Assembly (NCBI GenBank): GCA_910578815.1
Contig: CAJTSE010000002.1
Coordinates: forward strand, 94,603-158,602
Source: an uncultured Acetatifactor sp.
Lineage (GTDB): Bacteria > Bacillota > Clostridia > Lachnospirales > Lachnospiraceae
Length of the DNA stretch: 64,000 bases
Direction: 5' to 3'
This document shows positions 17,382-26,592 of the stretch, one piece after another. The position numbers were made by a program, and so were the translations under genes. The notes beneath the pieces were generated by a model. The model saw only the letters and a program-made list of their open reading frames with translations. It was not told the DNA's origin and did not search any database. The stretch's first letter is position 1. The number at the start of each line of letters is the position of its first letter.

Positions 17382-17578
17382 CTTTTCTCCCTTCCTATCC
17401 GCTTATAGAAAGACTGTATCTAATGTAATAAATATTAAAAATTCTTCTTATTTGTTACAGAAATGTTACATCTATTAACAAATATATCACTCTCGCACAC
17501 GTTTGTCAACCGTAGTACAAAATTCGCTATTCTCTTTAAAACACGGTATATTTTCAGTCTTTTTCGAATTTTCGCACA

Positions 17579-17610
17579 GAAAAAGGCCATCAAGTGATGG
17601 CCTTTTTTCT
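17579..17610 (-). terminator. Intrinsic terminator after trxB
   Basis: GGCCATC and GATGGCC form a perfect stem with loop ACTT, flanked by A and T runs (17581-17608), so it can act in both directions. It lies just after the trxB stop at 17628. Confidence 0.85.
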
Positions 17611-17627
17611 TAAGAAATTTATAAAAT

Positions 17628-18536
17628 TTATCTCCTGCAGAAGGCGCCTGCCGCAACCGCCGCGTTGGCTCCGTCCGCCACGGCGGTAATAATCTGCCGT
17701 ATAGGCTTCCTCCGCACGTCTCCCGCAGCAAACAGCCCCGGAACCTCGGTGGCACAATCCTCATCCGCCGGAATATACCCGCCTTCATCCAGCTTCAGGC
17801 AGTCCCGCACCGGCTCCGTATTGGGATGAATACCCACTGCAATAAAAACCCCTGCCACATTTAGATCAGAAATTTCGTTGGTTTTTAAATTTTTTATTCG
17901 CAGATTTTTCACCGCGTCCTCTCCCTGTATTTCTTCCACCGTATGACTATAGAGTATCTCCACATTAGCCTGCTTTTTCAGCTCTTCCTGCAGCATTGCG
18001 GCCCCGCGAAATTCGTCCCGCCTGTGAATCAGATACACCTTCTCGCAGGTCCTTGCCAGATAAACGGCATCTTCCAAAGCCACGTCGCCGCCGCCCACCA
18101 CCGCCACTCTCCGGCCTTTAAAAAACGCGCCGTCACAAGTGGCACAATAAGACACTCCCATACCGGACAGTTCTTCCTCCCCCGGAACATTTAAATGCGC
18201 ATGAACCGCGCCCGTGGCAAGAATTACTGTCTTTGCCTCCAGCTCCCCGTCCGTTGTTTCTACGGTTATAAACAAATCACCGGGCCGGACAGCCTTTACC
18301 TGAGTCTCCTGAAACGCTGCACCCAGCTGATCCGCATGAGCCCGAAACTGCATTCCCATTTCAAAGCCGTTCATGCCCGGCATCCCCAGATAATTGTCTA
18401 CCTCATAAGTATTCAACACCTGGCCGCCGCTCATGGGCGCGCTTTCCAACACCAGCAGATTCAAGCCCGCCCTCTTACCATATACTGCTGCCGAAAGCCC
18501 TGCGGGACCGGAGCCGATTATAATCAGATCGTACAT
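17628..18536 (-). CDS. trxB: Thioredoxin-disulfide reductase
   Basis: A 302-residue low-molecular-weight thioredoxin reductase, transferring electrons from NADPH through FAD to thioredoxin. Visible motifs are the FAD dinucleotide fold GSGPAGLSAA at residues 8-17, the redox pair CATC (in SYCATCDGAFF, about residues 133-136), the NADPH fold VVGGGDVALEDA, and the C-terminal FAD motif GLFAAGDVR. The ATG at 18536 has GGAAGGAG six bases upstream; an in-frame ATG eight codons earlier lacks one. It stands alone; no thioredoxin gene is adjacent. Confidence 0.94.
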   Translation of the reverse strand: MYDLIIIGSGPAGLSAAVYGKRAGLNLLVLESAPMSGGQVLNTYEVDNYLGMPGMNGFEMGMQFRAHADQLGAAFQETQVKAVRPGDLFITVETTDGELEAKTVILATGAVHAHLNVPGEEELSGMGVSYCATCDGAFFKGRRVAVVGGGDVALEDAVYLARTCEKVYLIHRRDEFRGAAMLQEELKKQANVEILYSHTVEEIQGEDAVKNLRIKNLKTNEISDLNVAGVFIAVGIHPNTEPVRDCLKLDEGGYIPADEDCATEVPGLFAAGDVRRKPIRQIITAVADGANAAVAAGAFCRR

Positions 18537-18713
18537 AATCTCCTTCCATTCCGGGAGCACAGTTATGAATTATTTCCTATCCGGGACTCATCTGCTATGC
18601 TCCCTTTGCAGACAATTCCCTAAATATGTTATAAGCGTTGCCATTACCAGTGTAACAGCTTCCACTCTAAAAAGCAAGCCGGGCATCTCCTGAATACTAT
18701 AAGCCCCGCCCTA

Positions 18714-18742
18714 TTGAATCCCTGTCATATCCATGCTACAAT
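18714..18742 (+). promoter_or_regulatory. Promoter of the SDR gene
   Basis: TTGAAT (18714-18719), a 17-base spacer and TACAAT (18737-18742) lie about 70 bases before the plus-strand SDR gene, matching sigma-A boxes at 4/6 and 5/6. The gap 18537-18811 separates this gene from the divergent trxB and shows nothing else clear. Confidence 0.5.
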
Positions 18743-18811
18743 CAGCTTAAATGTCAAGCCTAATAAAATAAAAAAGCTGCCAACATCTTATTACAAAATA
18801 AGGAGATCATC

Positions 18812-19540
18812 ATGCAGACAAATAAAATGACCGCTCTCATAACCGGAGCCTCCAGAGGGATCGGACTTGCCACGGCAGAATGCTTCGCCGCCGCAGGCTA
18901 CGACCTGATTCTTACCTGCAAAAGCTCCATGGATACCCTGCAAAAGGCAGCCGTCCGCCTGCAGGAGCAAAATCATATCAGCTGTCTGCCCCTGCAGGCC
19001 GACATGGGCCGGGAAGAAGATGTCTTACGGCTCTTTTCCTCCATAGACAGCCTGGATGTACTGGTGAACAATGCCGGAATTGCTCACATCGGACTGCTCA
19101 CCGACCTGACCTCAGACGAGTGGCACCGGATCATGGCCGTCAACCTCGACTCCTGCTTTTACACCTGCCGGGCCGCCATTCCCCTGATGTTAAAGAACCA
19201 TTGCGGTAAAATCATCAATATTTCCTCTGTCTGGGGAACGCAGGGAGCCTCCATGGAGGTGGCATACTCCGCTTCCAAAGGCGGCTTGAATGCTTTCACC
19301 AAGGCCCTTGCAAAAGAGCTGGCTCCCAGCGGAATTCAAGTAAACGCCATTGCCTGCGGCGTAATCGACACCTCCATGAACAGCTGCCTGACTCCGGAAG
19401 ATAAGGCGGCTCTCACAGCAGAAATCCCTGCGGACCGGCTGGGTCTGCCGGAAGAAGCCGCCCGGCTGATTCTTCAGACAGCCCAGGCACCTGCATATAT
19501 GACTGGACAGATCATCACCATAGACGGGGGCTGGTATTAA
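18812..19540 (+). CDS. ymfI: Short-chain dehydrogenase, probable EF-P 5-aminopentanone reductase
   Basis: A 242-residue classical SDR with NAD(P) motif TGASRGIG (residues 11-18), NNAG, catalytic S in ISSVWG, and YxxxK in YSASKGG. FabG enzymes have a different sequence after the active-site serine. The stretch SSVWGTQGAS, then VNAIACGVIDTSMN, resembles YmfI, which reduces the 5-aminopentanone group on elongation factor P in Bacillus-type bacteria. The alternative is a generic 3-oxoacyl-ACP reductase; no fatty-acid synthesis genes are nearby. The ATG has AAGGAG six bases upstream and its own promoter at 18714-18742. Confidence 0.75.
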   Translation: MQTNKMTALITGASRGIGLATAECFAAAGYDLILTCKSSMDTLQKAAVRLQEQNHISCLPLQADMGREEDVLRLFSSIDSLDVLVNNAGIAHIGLLTDLTSDEWHRIMAVNLDSCFYTCRAAIPLMLKNHCGKIINISSVWGTQGASMEVAYSASKGGLNAFTKALAKELAPSGIQVNAIACGVIDTSMNSCLTPEDKAALTAEIPADRLGLPEEAARLILQTAQAPAYMTGQIITIDGGWY

Positions 19541-19605
19541 GCCTCCGCATATCCGTGCCCATCCGTCGGAGACTCCTAAGGAAACGATGACTTAAGTCAG
19601 CTTCC

Positions 19606-19872
19606 TTAAAAAAATCTGCCTTCCCTCTCTTCGTCCATGATTGCCCGTACATCCGTGCCGGGCGCCAGATCATCTACAATTCTCTGCATCTCGCCCTTTG
19701 ATTTAGCATCCCGGCAGCGCATGAGCAAATTCTCCTTCTCCGCCTCGGTCAGCCCGGCGTAGCCCTGCATTGCTCCATCATTCATCATCAGATTCATGGC
19801 AAATCCCATGGGAATTCCGTCTGATCCCGATCCTGTAGCCATGCTCTCTCCGTCGATCCCGTTAAAGTCCAT
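19606..19872 (-). CDS. Small conserved-looking protein of unknown function
   Basis: An 88-residue acidic protein that I do not recognise. The N-terminus is Gly/Met-rich. The C-terminal half (from LTEAEKENLLMRCRDAKSKG) looks like a compact helical pair. There is no membrane span or signal peptide. The ATG at 19872 has AAAGGAG nine bases upstream, which decides it over an earlier ATG. Its stop codon falls inside an inverted repeat (AAGGAA/TTCCTT, 19578-19607) shared with the 3' end of the convergent SDR gene. Confidence 0.6.
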   Translation of the reverse strand: MDFNGIDGESMATGSGSDGIPMGFAMNLMMNDGAMQGYAGLTEAEKENLLMRCRDAKSKGEMQRIVDDLAPGTDVRAIMDEEREGRFF

Positions 19873-19988
19873 CTCCACACACTCCTTTCCAATCATTTCT
19901 AAAACCATGAATGAATCATGAATTGAATTACACAGCCTTTTATTTATAAGCTGCTATCATTCGGCTTTGAACAATTTCCTGATTTAAG

Positions 19989-20019
19989 AAACGGACAGCC
20001 TTCAACCGACTGTCCGTTT
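19989..20019 (-). terminator. Bidirectional hairpin terminator
   Basis: AAACGGACAG (19989-19998) pairs perfectly with CTGTCCGTTT (20010-20019). It lies 64 bases after the stop of the TPR gene (20083) on the minus strand. Confidence 0.65.
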
Positions 20020-20082
20020 CTGTTTACAGTGTGTGCAGTTATAGGAAAAAAATACGACATTTTTCGGCGTGGAACTTTAGAA

Positions 20083-22524
20083 TCACTGTTCTTCTGCAGC
20101 CTGAATTTTCTCCGCCGCTTCCTGCAGGCTTTGATAACCATACATTTTTACGCTGTTTTCCATAATATCATGAACCGGATTTCTGCCTTCTCCGGCATAT
20201 TTTACAATATATCTTCCATATAATTCCAGCATCTTATCGGAATAAGTTCCAAGCTCTCCCCGAAGATACGTCTCATAGGAGGTATTACATTCATTGTCCT
20301 GCGCGGTATGAATGCTTCTGGCATTTTCCGCAAGGGGCGGATATTCCGCCGCAAATTCCTCCATCCACTGTACCTGCAGACCGCAGATCTGTTCGATAAT
20401 CCTCTTTTTCTCTTCCGAAAGCTCCGGAAAGTTCTTCCTGATCTCTTCATACTTTTCAGGCGCCGTGCTTTCCATCATGCGTCCGTATTTTTCCGTAATC
20501 AGGTTATGCCCCAGCTCATATTCCCGGTGAAAATCGTATAGGTACTGCAGCAGCATGGTCCTGTCCCAGGTCAGATACTGGCTTTTCCTCATAATGGAAA
20601 AGGTAAACCAGTCGTTCTGGCAGCCGGCTCTGCCGCCCTCGTTCTGCACCTTGTCAAAGGCTTCAAATTCCAGCCTGGCAATATTTTCCACAAGCTCTAT
20701 GTTCTCCTTTTCCGCCAAGGAAGCCTTAAAAATTAGTTCTTCGCTGTGAGCGTCCAGATAAGAATCAATGTCGCTGATAATATGCCGGGCATACAGCTCT
20801 TTTGCAAAATAGTCTCCCAGTCCTTCCAGCATCTCCTTCAGTGCCGCAGCCTCCAAATCAGGCCGAGCCAGCAGTCCTGACGCTTCCCCTAAAAGCGCCG
20901 CCGTCTCCCTGCCCTGTTCGGATTCCTGCAGGCTTCGGTAAAACCATTTATCATGAGGCGGATATTTCCCTTCCAGATACAGCTGCAGGCGCATGGCCTC
21001 CCTGATGCCGTCCCACGCGAACATCCGGGCTGTCAGCTCATCTCCCCGCTGCAGCATCCGTCCAAAATTGTACTCCGCCGCCTGCGCGTATTTTGCCCCC
21101 GCCTCCGCCAGCTTCAGATAAAAGATATGCTCCGGATACCCTTTTAACAGACGGTTTCGGTAATCCGTAAAAATCCCCTCATCGTCCCGGAAAACCTCCC
21201 CGTTCACCGCCGCCGCAAGGGAAGCGTCGCTGACGTTTCGCCAGTCAATCTCTTCATAACGCTCCGCCCCCACAAGGCTGCGGTAAAATTCGGAAATTTT
21301 TATAACGCCTCTTCGGTTCCTCCCGCTCACATGAGGCGCCCGCCTATAACCCTTAAACTCTGCCGGCAGGGCTTCATAGGCCTTCTGCAGGGCGGTGCCG
21401 ATTTCCGCGTAGGTCTCATCCGTCACCCACATGCAGAAATCCGGGCCCCAGTCATGGTCTCTGGATAAGACATCATCATAGCCGAAGCAGTCGGAGCCTC
21501 TGCCTGCCAGCCCCACTGCGATCCTGCCCGCATATTTTGCAAACTGTTCCCGAATCATGGGAATGCCGTAAGTCTCATAATATTCCTTCGACAAAGCAAG
21601 ACCGACACCGGACCGTCCGGCCCCGGAGCAGCCAACATTTTCGGAAGCAAACGCCGCGGCATGTTCCTCACCTTTTGGGCTTTCGCTGCTCCCCGTAAAA
21701 TCCGAGTCCGCTTCCGGTGCAGCCATACTTACGCCGGCCAACGCCGCCTCACAGGCCCGCACATTTTCCTCCAGTCGGCTGTAGGCGTGATTTCTGCCGT
21801 TAAACTGTTCCACCAGCTCCATGGCCTTCCGGAACGTTTCTCCCGCCGTCTGGTAATCCTGCTTTTGAAAATACCACGTTCCCAGAGCGGACAGGGCCGC
21901 CGCATAGTGGTTGTCCCTGATACCGGCCTTCTCAAAGGTTTCCAGAGACTTTTCCGCATATTCCCTGGCCTCCTCCGGCTGTCCAAGCTGCACACAGGTA
22001 GCCGCCAGATTGGCCCAGGTCACTCCCAGCTCATACCCGGAGCCCTTTTCCCTGACAATCTGTAATGCTTTCAACAGGCATTCCTTGGCCTTTTGAAACT
22101 CACCTATTTCCTGATAGAGCAGGCTGAAATTATTCTGAAAGCTGGCTGCCAGCATGTCGTCCGGCGCCAGCTGCTGCCTGTACATTTCCTGCACCTGAAG
22201 ATATTTTTCCAGAGATTCCTCCAGGCATCCCTCCGCCCTGCAGGCATTTGCCACATTGAGCAAAGTCGTGGCATAGGGAATGGTTCCCGCAAGGCTCATC
22301 CTCTCTGCCTGGGCCACGGCCCTCTGCCCGATCATCCGGGCCTCATCATGCCGGCCGGTTTCCCGGTAAAACCCAAGAAGCTCATTCAGGAGCTGGAGCA
22401 GGCTGTTGTCATCCTGCTCTTCCACCGCCTGGGCGATGCTCTCCTGCATAAGCTTCTCCGCTTCTTCTCTTTTATTCTCTTCGAAAAGTTTATCTATCTG
22501 TACAAATATTTCCTGAATATTCAC
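20083..22524 (-). CDS. TPR protein with DUF4037 and DUF4125 domains
   Basis: An 813-residue cytoplasmic protein. Residues 1-270 contain about six tetratricopeptide repeats, a protein-interaction scaffold. Residues 320-580 match DUF4037, with a nucleotidyltransferase-like G-R-G-S-D and a DHDWG motif. The last 200 residues match DUF4125 (RTMLLQYLYDFHREYELG, then many Glu/Tyr). Proteins joining these domains are seen in Lachnospiraceae; their substrate is unknown, and nucleotide transfer to a small molecule or RNA is only inference. Its start overlaps the stop of the isomerase gene by four bases (ATGA), so the two are translationally coupled in the signalling operon. Confidence 0.75.
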   Translation of the reverse strand: MNIQEIFVQIDKLFEENKREEAEKLMQESIAQAVEEQDDNSLLQLLNELLGFYRETGRHDEARMIGQRAVAQAERMSLAGTIPYATTLLNVANACRAEGCLEESLEKYLQVQEMYRQQLAPDDMLAASFQNNFSLLYQEIGEFQKAKECLLKALQIVREKGSGYELGVTWANLAATCVQLGQPEEAREYAEKSLETFEKAGIRDNHYAAALSALGTWYFQKQDYQTAGETFRKAMELVEQFNGRNHAYSRLEENVRACEAALAGVSMAAPEADSDFTGSSESPKGEEHAAAFASENVGCSGAGRSGVGLALSKEYYETYGIPMIREQFAKYAGRIAVGLAGRGSDCFGYDDVLSRDHDWGPDFCMWVTDETYAEIGTALQKAYEALPAEFKGYRRAPHVSGRNRRGVIKISEFYRSLVGAERYEEIDWRNVSDASLAAAVNGEVFRDDEGIFTDYRNRLLKGYPEHIFYLKLAEAGAKYAQAAEYNFGRMLQRGDELTARMFAWDGIREAMRLQLYLEGKYPPHDKWFYRSLQESEQGRETAALLGEASGLLARPDLEAAALKEMLEGLGDYFAKELYARHIISDIDSYLDAHSEELIFKASLAEKENIELVENIARLEFEAFDKVQNEGGRAGCQNDWFTFSIMRKSQYLTWDRTMLLQYLYDFHREYELGHNLITEKYGRMMESTAPEKYEEIRKNFPELSEEKKRIIEQICGLQVQWMEEFAAEYPPLAENARSIHTAQDNECNTSYETYLRGELGTYSDKMLELYGRYIVKYAGEGRNPVHDIMENSVKMYGYQSLQEAAEKIQAAEEQ

Positions 22525-23300
22525 GACAAAATCCCTGCCTTCTCCAGATATTCCAAACTTAAGTCTATTTTCTCCAGCCCGCTCACCTCCAGCAGCACGC
22601 TCCTGTCAGTAAGGCCGTACCGGCCGATCAATTCATATATTTCCTTCCAATCAATGCTGCCGCAGCCCAGCGCCAGGTGCTCGTCCCTTTTCAGATGATT
22701 GTCATTTAAATGAAAATGTCTGATATAGGGCGCAAGCCTTTGAAACCATGCCTCCGGCGCCGCTCCGCCTGTCAGCATCATGTGCGCCACGTCAAGGCAG
22801 ATGCCGAATCGTTTCTCATGGCAAAGGCTGTCCGCCAGTTCCCCCAGTTCTGCCGGGAACGTCTCACCCACATTTTCATAATAAATCTCCACATCCCACT
22901 CAGCCGCCAGTTCTCCCGCCATCCGGGACATGGTTTCCAGCCAGTTCCGATAATATTTTTCGCTGCCTGCAAACTCCGGCCGCAGTCCCGCATGAAAGAT
23001 TACCGCCCTGCAGCCAAGCTCCGCTGCAATCTCCGCCGACTGCTGCATCCGGTACTGACTGTGACTGCTGATCCCGCTGTCCCAGCTGAAGGGAACAATA
23101 TCATAAAACGCCCCGTGCAAGGTATCCGTTTTTTCCGGCCTTCCCAGTTCTCTGTAACGGGCAATCCTTTCCCTGATCGCCGCCTTGTTGTCCAGCAGAT
23201 CCGGATTAAAAAAATCATTATATTCAAAACCGAAAGCATGGCTTTCCGCCAATTCCGCATACTCTTCGATTCTGTCAATTTCAGGAATAATCTCAATCAT
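22521..23300 (-). CDS. Sugar phosphate isomerase/epimerase family protein
   Basis: A 259-residue TIM-barrel protein of the xylose isomerase-like / endonuclease IV superfamily. Metal-binding and catalytic positions are recognisable: H in TLHGAFYD, H in VIFHAG, E in IYYENVGE, D/H in CLDVAHM, and H in FHLNDNH followed by D/H positions and the final E in LLEVSG. Members isomerise or epimerise small sugars or inositols. The substrate here is unknown. It overlaps the GAF/HD-GYP gene upstream and the TPR gene downstream by four bases each, so it is the middle of a coupled operon. Confidence 0.8.
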   Translation of the reverse strand: MIEIIPEIDRIEEYAELAESHAFGFEYNDFFNPDLLDNKAAIRERIARYRELGRPEKTDTLHGAFYDIVPFSWDSGISSHSQYRMQQSAEIAAELGCRAVIFHAGLRPEFAGSEKYYRNWLETMSRMAGELAAEWDVEIYYENVGETFPAELGELADSLCHEKRFGICLDVAHMMLTGGAAPEAWFQRLAPYIRHFHLNDNHLKRDEHLALGCGSIDWKEIYELIGRYGLTDRSVLLEVSGLEKIDLSLEYLEKAGILS

Positions 23301-24793
23301 GCTTCTTCGTCCTCATGGTGAAAAAATAATTTTATATCACCCTGGAAGTTGGCAACCGCCTCCTTAAACAGTCCCAGCACCTCAGGATCAACCTTGCCTT
23401 CGGCCATCATGTCGTCCAGAACGGAAAATGCTTTTTTCTCTTCCATGGATTTCTTATAGGGCCTGTCGGCGCTGGTCAGCGCTTCAAACACGTCCACTAC
23501 CACCAGAATCCTGGCTTCAAAAGGTATTTCATCTCCTTTCAGCCCTCTGGGATAGCCGCTGCCATCCAGAAATTCATGATGAGCCCCCGCCCATTCTATA
23601 ATGTGGGGATAACGCACGCCAAAGTTCATCTTCCGCAGATATTTCTCCGTATATTCCACATGGGAGCAGATTACCTCCCGCTCCCCTCTTGTCAGGTTAC
23701 CGGAGACCACCGTCAGGCACTCTGCCTCGCCAAGAGACAGGTAGCTGACCTTCTGGCCGTTGGAATCGGTATAGCTCATTCTCGCCATATTCTGTATATA
23801 GGCAACATCGTCCTCTGTCAGACGAGGCTTCCTGTTGATTTCCTCCACCCGCTCTCTGGCATCCAGAAAATAATTCTTCTTTTCAATCCACTTATCCTTT
23901 TCCAGCCTGCCCTGAAGATAATCTATATTGTACAACAGCGCAAGGCGCTCAAAACGCTCCAGCACCAGCTCCAGCTTGTCTCCCAGCCTGGTGGTCTTGT
24001 CGATAATATCGTTAGGAATCACCAGCTTGCCGATGTCGTGCATCAATGCTGCCATCAGCAGCTCATCCCGCTCTGCCGGCGTATAAAATCTCTCCGTCTT
24101 TCCGGCCTCATGCTGACTGTTGATATAGTCTGCCAGCAGCCTGACATAAAGATAAACATTTCTGGAATGATAGTAGTTATACGGGATACGGGTATCAATG
24201 GCATCGGTAAACACCTGCGTGATGGAGATCATCAAATCCTCAATCTCCTGGACAAAACGCATATTGGACACTGCCACCGCTGCCTGAGACCCCAGTGAGA
24301 GCAGCACCCGCTCACAGTCCTCGCCAAAAGGAATGATCTCACCTGCCTTATTCTTGGCATTGATGAGCTGTACCACACCGATCAGCTTATCTTCATGACT
24401 GATCAGGGGAAATACCAGCACGGACTTCGTCCTGTATCCTGTACGCTTGTCATACTCCCTGGGACCGCTGAAATCAAACTGACTGCTGCTGTAGGCATCC
24501 TCAATATTAAGAAATTCCCTATGGATCGCCGCGTAAGCACAGATGTTCTTCTCGTCCATGGTCACCGGAGGGTATTTTTCATCCTTGGTTCCCTTCTGAT
24601 CAATTCCCAGCGACTTGTTTTTCATGATACAGAACTGAAGATGATCCTTTTCAAACAGGTACAGCGTACCTCCGTCACATGCCGTCAGTTCCATGGCGCA
24701 GTTGATGATCTTGGACAAAAGCTCGTCATAATCTCTTTCCGCCGCCAGCTGAATCCCTATCTCAAGTATTTTTTCCGCTTGTATTTGTTCCAT
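23297..24793 (-). CDS. GAF and HD-GYP domain phosphodiesterase
   Basis: A 498-residue cytoplasmic signalling protein. The N-terminal GAF domain spans about residues 15-175. The C-terminal HD-GYP domain is expected to hydrolyse cyclic-di-GMP. The HD motif is complete (MHDIGKLVIP), with further metal ligands at H in CSHVEYT and AHHE, and the GYP loop DGSGYPRGL. An insertion of about 90 residues with coiled-coil character (LERFERLALLYNIDYLQG and beyond) separates the HD and GYP parts. The ATG has GGAGGAG close upstream. The start overlaps the cyclase gene by 32 bases. Confidence 0.88.
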   Translation of the reverse strand: MEQIQAEKILEIGIQLAAERDYDELLSKIINCAMELTACDGGTLYLFEKDHLQFCIMKNKSLGIDQKGTKDEKYPPVTMDEKNICAYAAIHREFLNIEDAYSSSQFDFSGPREYDKRTGYRTKSVLVFPLISHEDKLIGVVQLINAKNKAGEIIPFGEDCERVLLSLGSQAAVAVSNMRFVQEIEDLMISITQVFTDAIDTRIPYNYYHSRNVYLYVRLLADYINSQHEAGKTERFYTPAERDELLMAALMHDIGKLVIPNDIIDKTTRLGDKLELVLERFERLALLYNIDYLQGRLEKDKWIEKKNYFLDARERVEEINRKPRLTEDDVAYIQNMARMSYTDSNGQKVSYLSLGEAECLTVVSGNLTRGEREVICSHVEYTEKYLRKMNFGVRYPHIIEWAGAHHEFLDGSGYPRGLKGDEIPFEARILVVVDVFEALTSADRPYKKSMEEKKAFSVLDDMMAEGKVDPEVLGLFKEAVANFQGDIKLFFHHEDEEA

Positions 24794-26582
24794 TCGTCTC
24801 CTCCACCAAAAAAACGTCCATGCCGCCCTGTCTGCCCTTTAGGCTCTGTGTGCCTGCAAATGTTGCCTGATACCGATTCTTTACCTGCTCGTATAAATCT
24901 CTGCTGATCAAGACCTGGCCGCCTTTGGCGATACTTTCCAGTCTCTCCGCCACGTTTACGGTATCGCCGATAGCCGTGTAGTCCATCCGATAGCTGCAGC
25001 CGATATTTCCCACTACCGCCCTGCCGCTGTGTACACCCACGCCGCAGGCAATCTCTATGCCAAATTCTTTTTTCAGCTCAATATTAATCCTCTCAACTGC
25101 CGTTACAATATCCAGCCCGGTCTGTACCGCCTTGCAGGCGTAATCCTCTACATCCAGAGGCGCATTATAAACCGCCATCACCGCGTCCCCGATAAATTTA
25201 TCCAGAGTTCCGTCATTTTTAAAGATGGCTTCGGTAACCATTCCCAGATAGCGGTTTAAGATCCCGACGATTTTTTCAGGTGAAAGCCCCTCAGACATGG
25301 AGGTAAAACCCCTGATGTCTACAAACAGCACTGCCACCTCCCGGTCACGTCCGCCCAGCTCTATCTTGTAATTGCCGCTCTTTCCCAGCTCATCCACCAC
25401 CTGCGGCGCCATGTATGTACGAAACACGCTTAAGATCTTACGCTTGCGGACACGCTCCGTCAAGTATCCTGCGGCCACACGCACCAGGAAGGTAACCAGC
25501 ACAAACGCAAACGGAACAAAGCATCCCCAGTAATAGCCTGCGCCATACAGGCACCTGGCCGTAATGATAATCCCCGCCTCCAGTATAACGCCGCCCACGG
25601 TATTCACCAAAAAGCTGTGATGGCTGACCAGCCAGACATAAAAGCCTGCAATTAAAAATGCGACAAATGCCTGAATCCATCCATTGATGTTTACATAAGT
25701 ACGACCATTCAGAAGAGCATCTACATGGTTTGCCTGAACCTCCACTCCGTTCATGACCGTGCCCCTGGCTATAGGCACCATATACTGATCCATCATGCCC
25801 TGGGCATAGGCCCCCACCAGGACAATACTGCCCTGAAATACCTTCGGATCACACCTGCCCTCCATGACGTCCACAAAGGAGTATACCTCGTACATGCCCG
25901 GCTCCGCAGTATAGTCAAATCCATAAATTCCATTTGCCTGCTTCGGCTCCCGACTCTGCTCTCCCATTGCCTTCCGGTATTCATCATAAATCTTCCAGGC
26001 AAAATTCCATTCCTGAATGCCGTCCCCGGTCTCTCCCAGCATGGAACGCCTGACATAATTATCCACATCCTGGACCGCATTGGTAAAGCCATGGGTAGTC
26101 ACACGAAGCAATGCCTCATAGGGCAGCTCCAGATCTTCAACATACATGGTATCAATCTGGTATTTTCCGGCCTCCGCCTGTAACACCCTGGTACCATAAT
26201 GTATGTAGGAAGCCAGCACTACATGAGGAAACCCGGATGCCGCCTCTGCCAAAGCCGCATCTCCTGCCTGATCTCTCTGACCCACAAAATTAATATCGAA
26301 GGCAATGACTGCCGGGGGATGCTCTTTGTCAAAAGCATTTAACAAATCGGCCGACTGCTGCCTGGTCCAACCGGAAAAAGGTCCCATTTCCTCCAAGGAT
26401 TTCTCATCAATGCCAATGATCTTGATCCGGTTATCCACCGGTTTTTCCCTGACATAAAGTATATCGCCAAACCAGTACTCTACTTTATCAAAGGGTGCCC
26501 AAAGCGTCAGGCACCCTGAAAGAACAGCAGCAATTATAATCAGAAGAACTCTGTTTCCAATTTTGCTTTTTTCTTGATTCAT
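24762..26582 (-). CDS. CHASE2-domain class III adenylate/guanylate cyclase
   Basis: A 606-residue membrane protein. An N-terminal span (12-30) leads into an extracytoplasmic CHASE2 sensory domain (about 35-300, with IIGIDEKSLEEMG and FDINFVG). Three C-terminal spans (310-385) follow, and then a class III cyclase domain (about 415-590). Metal-binding Asp residues are in LFVDIRGFTS and DKFIGDAVMAVYNAP; transition-state residues are in DTVNVAERLES. The product, cAMP or cGMP, cannot be decided. The ATG has AGGG nine bases upstream. It lies between the FecR gene (10-base gap) and the GAF/HD-GYP gene (overlapping). Confidence 0.9.
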   Translation of the reverse strand: MNQEKSKIGNRVLLIIIAAVLSGCLTLWAPFDKVEYWFGDILYVREKPVDNRIKIIGIDEKSLEEMGPFSGWTRQQSADLLNAFDKEHPPAVIAFDINFVGQRDQAGDAALAEAASGFPHVVLASYIHYGTRVLQAEAGKYQIDTMYVEDLELPYEALLRVTTHGFTNAVQDVDNYVRRSMLGETGDGIQEWNFAWKIYDEYRKAMGEQSREPKQANGIYGFDYTAEPGMYEVYSFVDVMEGRCDPKVFQGSIVLVGAYAQGMMDQYMVPIARGTVMNGVEVQANHVDALLNGRTYVNINGWIQAFVAFLIAGFYVWLVSHHSFLVNTVGGVILEAGIIITARCLYGAGYYWGCFVPFAFVLVTFLVRVAAGYLTERVRKRKILSVFRTYMAPQVVDELGKSGNYKIELGGRDREVAVLFVDIRGFTSMSEGLSPEKIVGILNRYLGMVTEAIFKNDGTLDKFIGDAVMAVYNAPLDVEDYACKAVQTGLDIVTAVERINIELKKEFGIEIACGVGVHSGRAVVGNIGCSYRMDYTAIGDTVNVAERLESIAKGGQVLISRDLYEQVKNRYQATFAGTQSLKGRQGGMDVFLVEETNGTNTSGKNT

Positions 26583-26592
26583 ATTGTCAGCC

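Noticed and set aside
16383..17408. Long plus-strand frame opposite the NlpC/P60 gene
   Set aside because: Shadow of a high-confidence minus-strand gene with signal peptide and catalytic residues.
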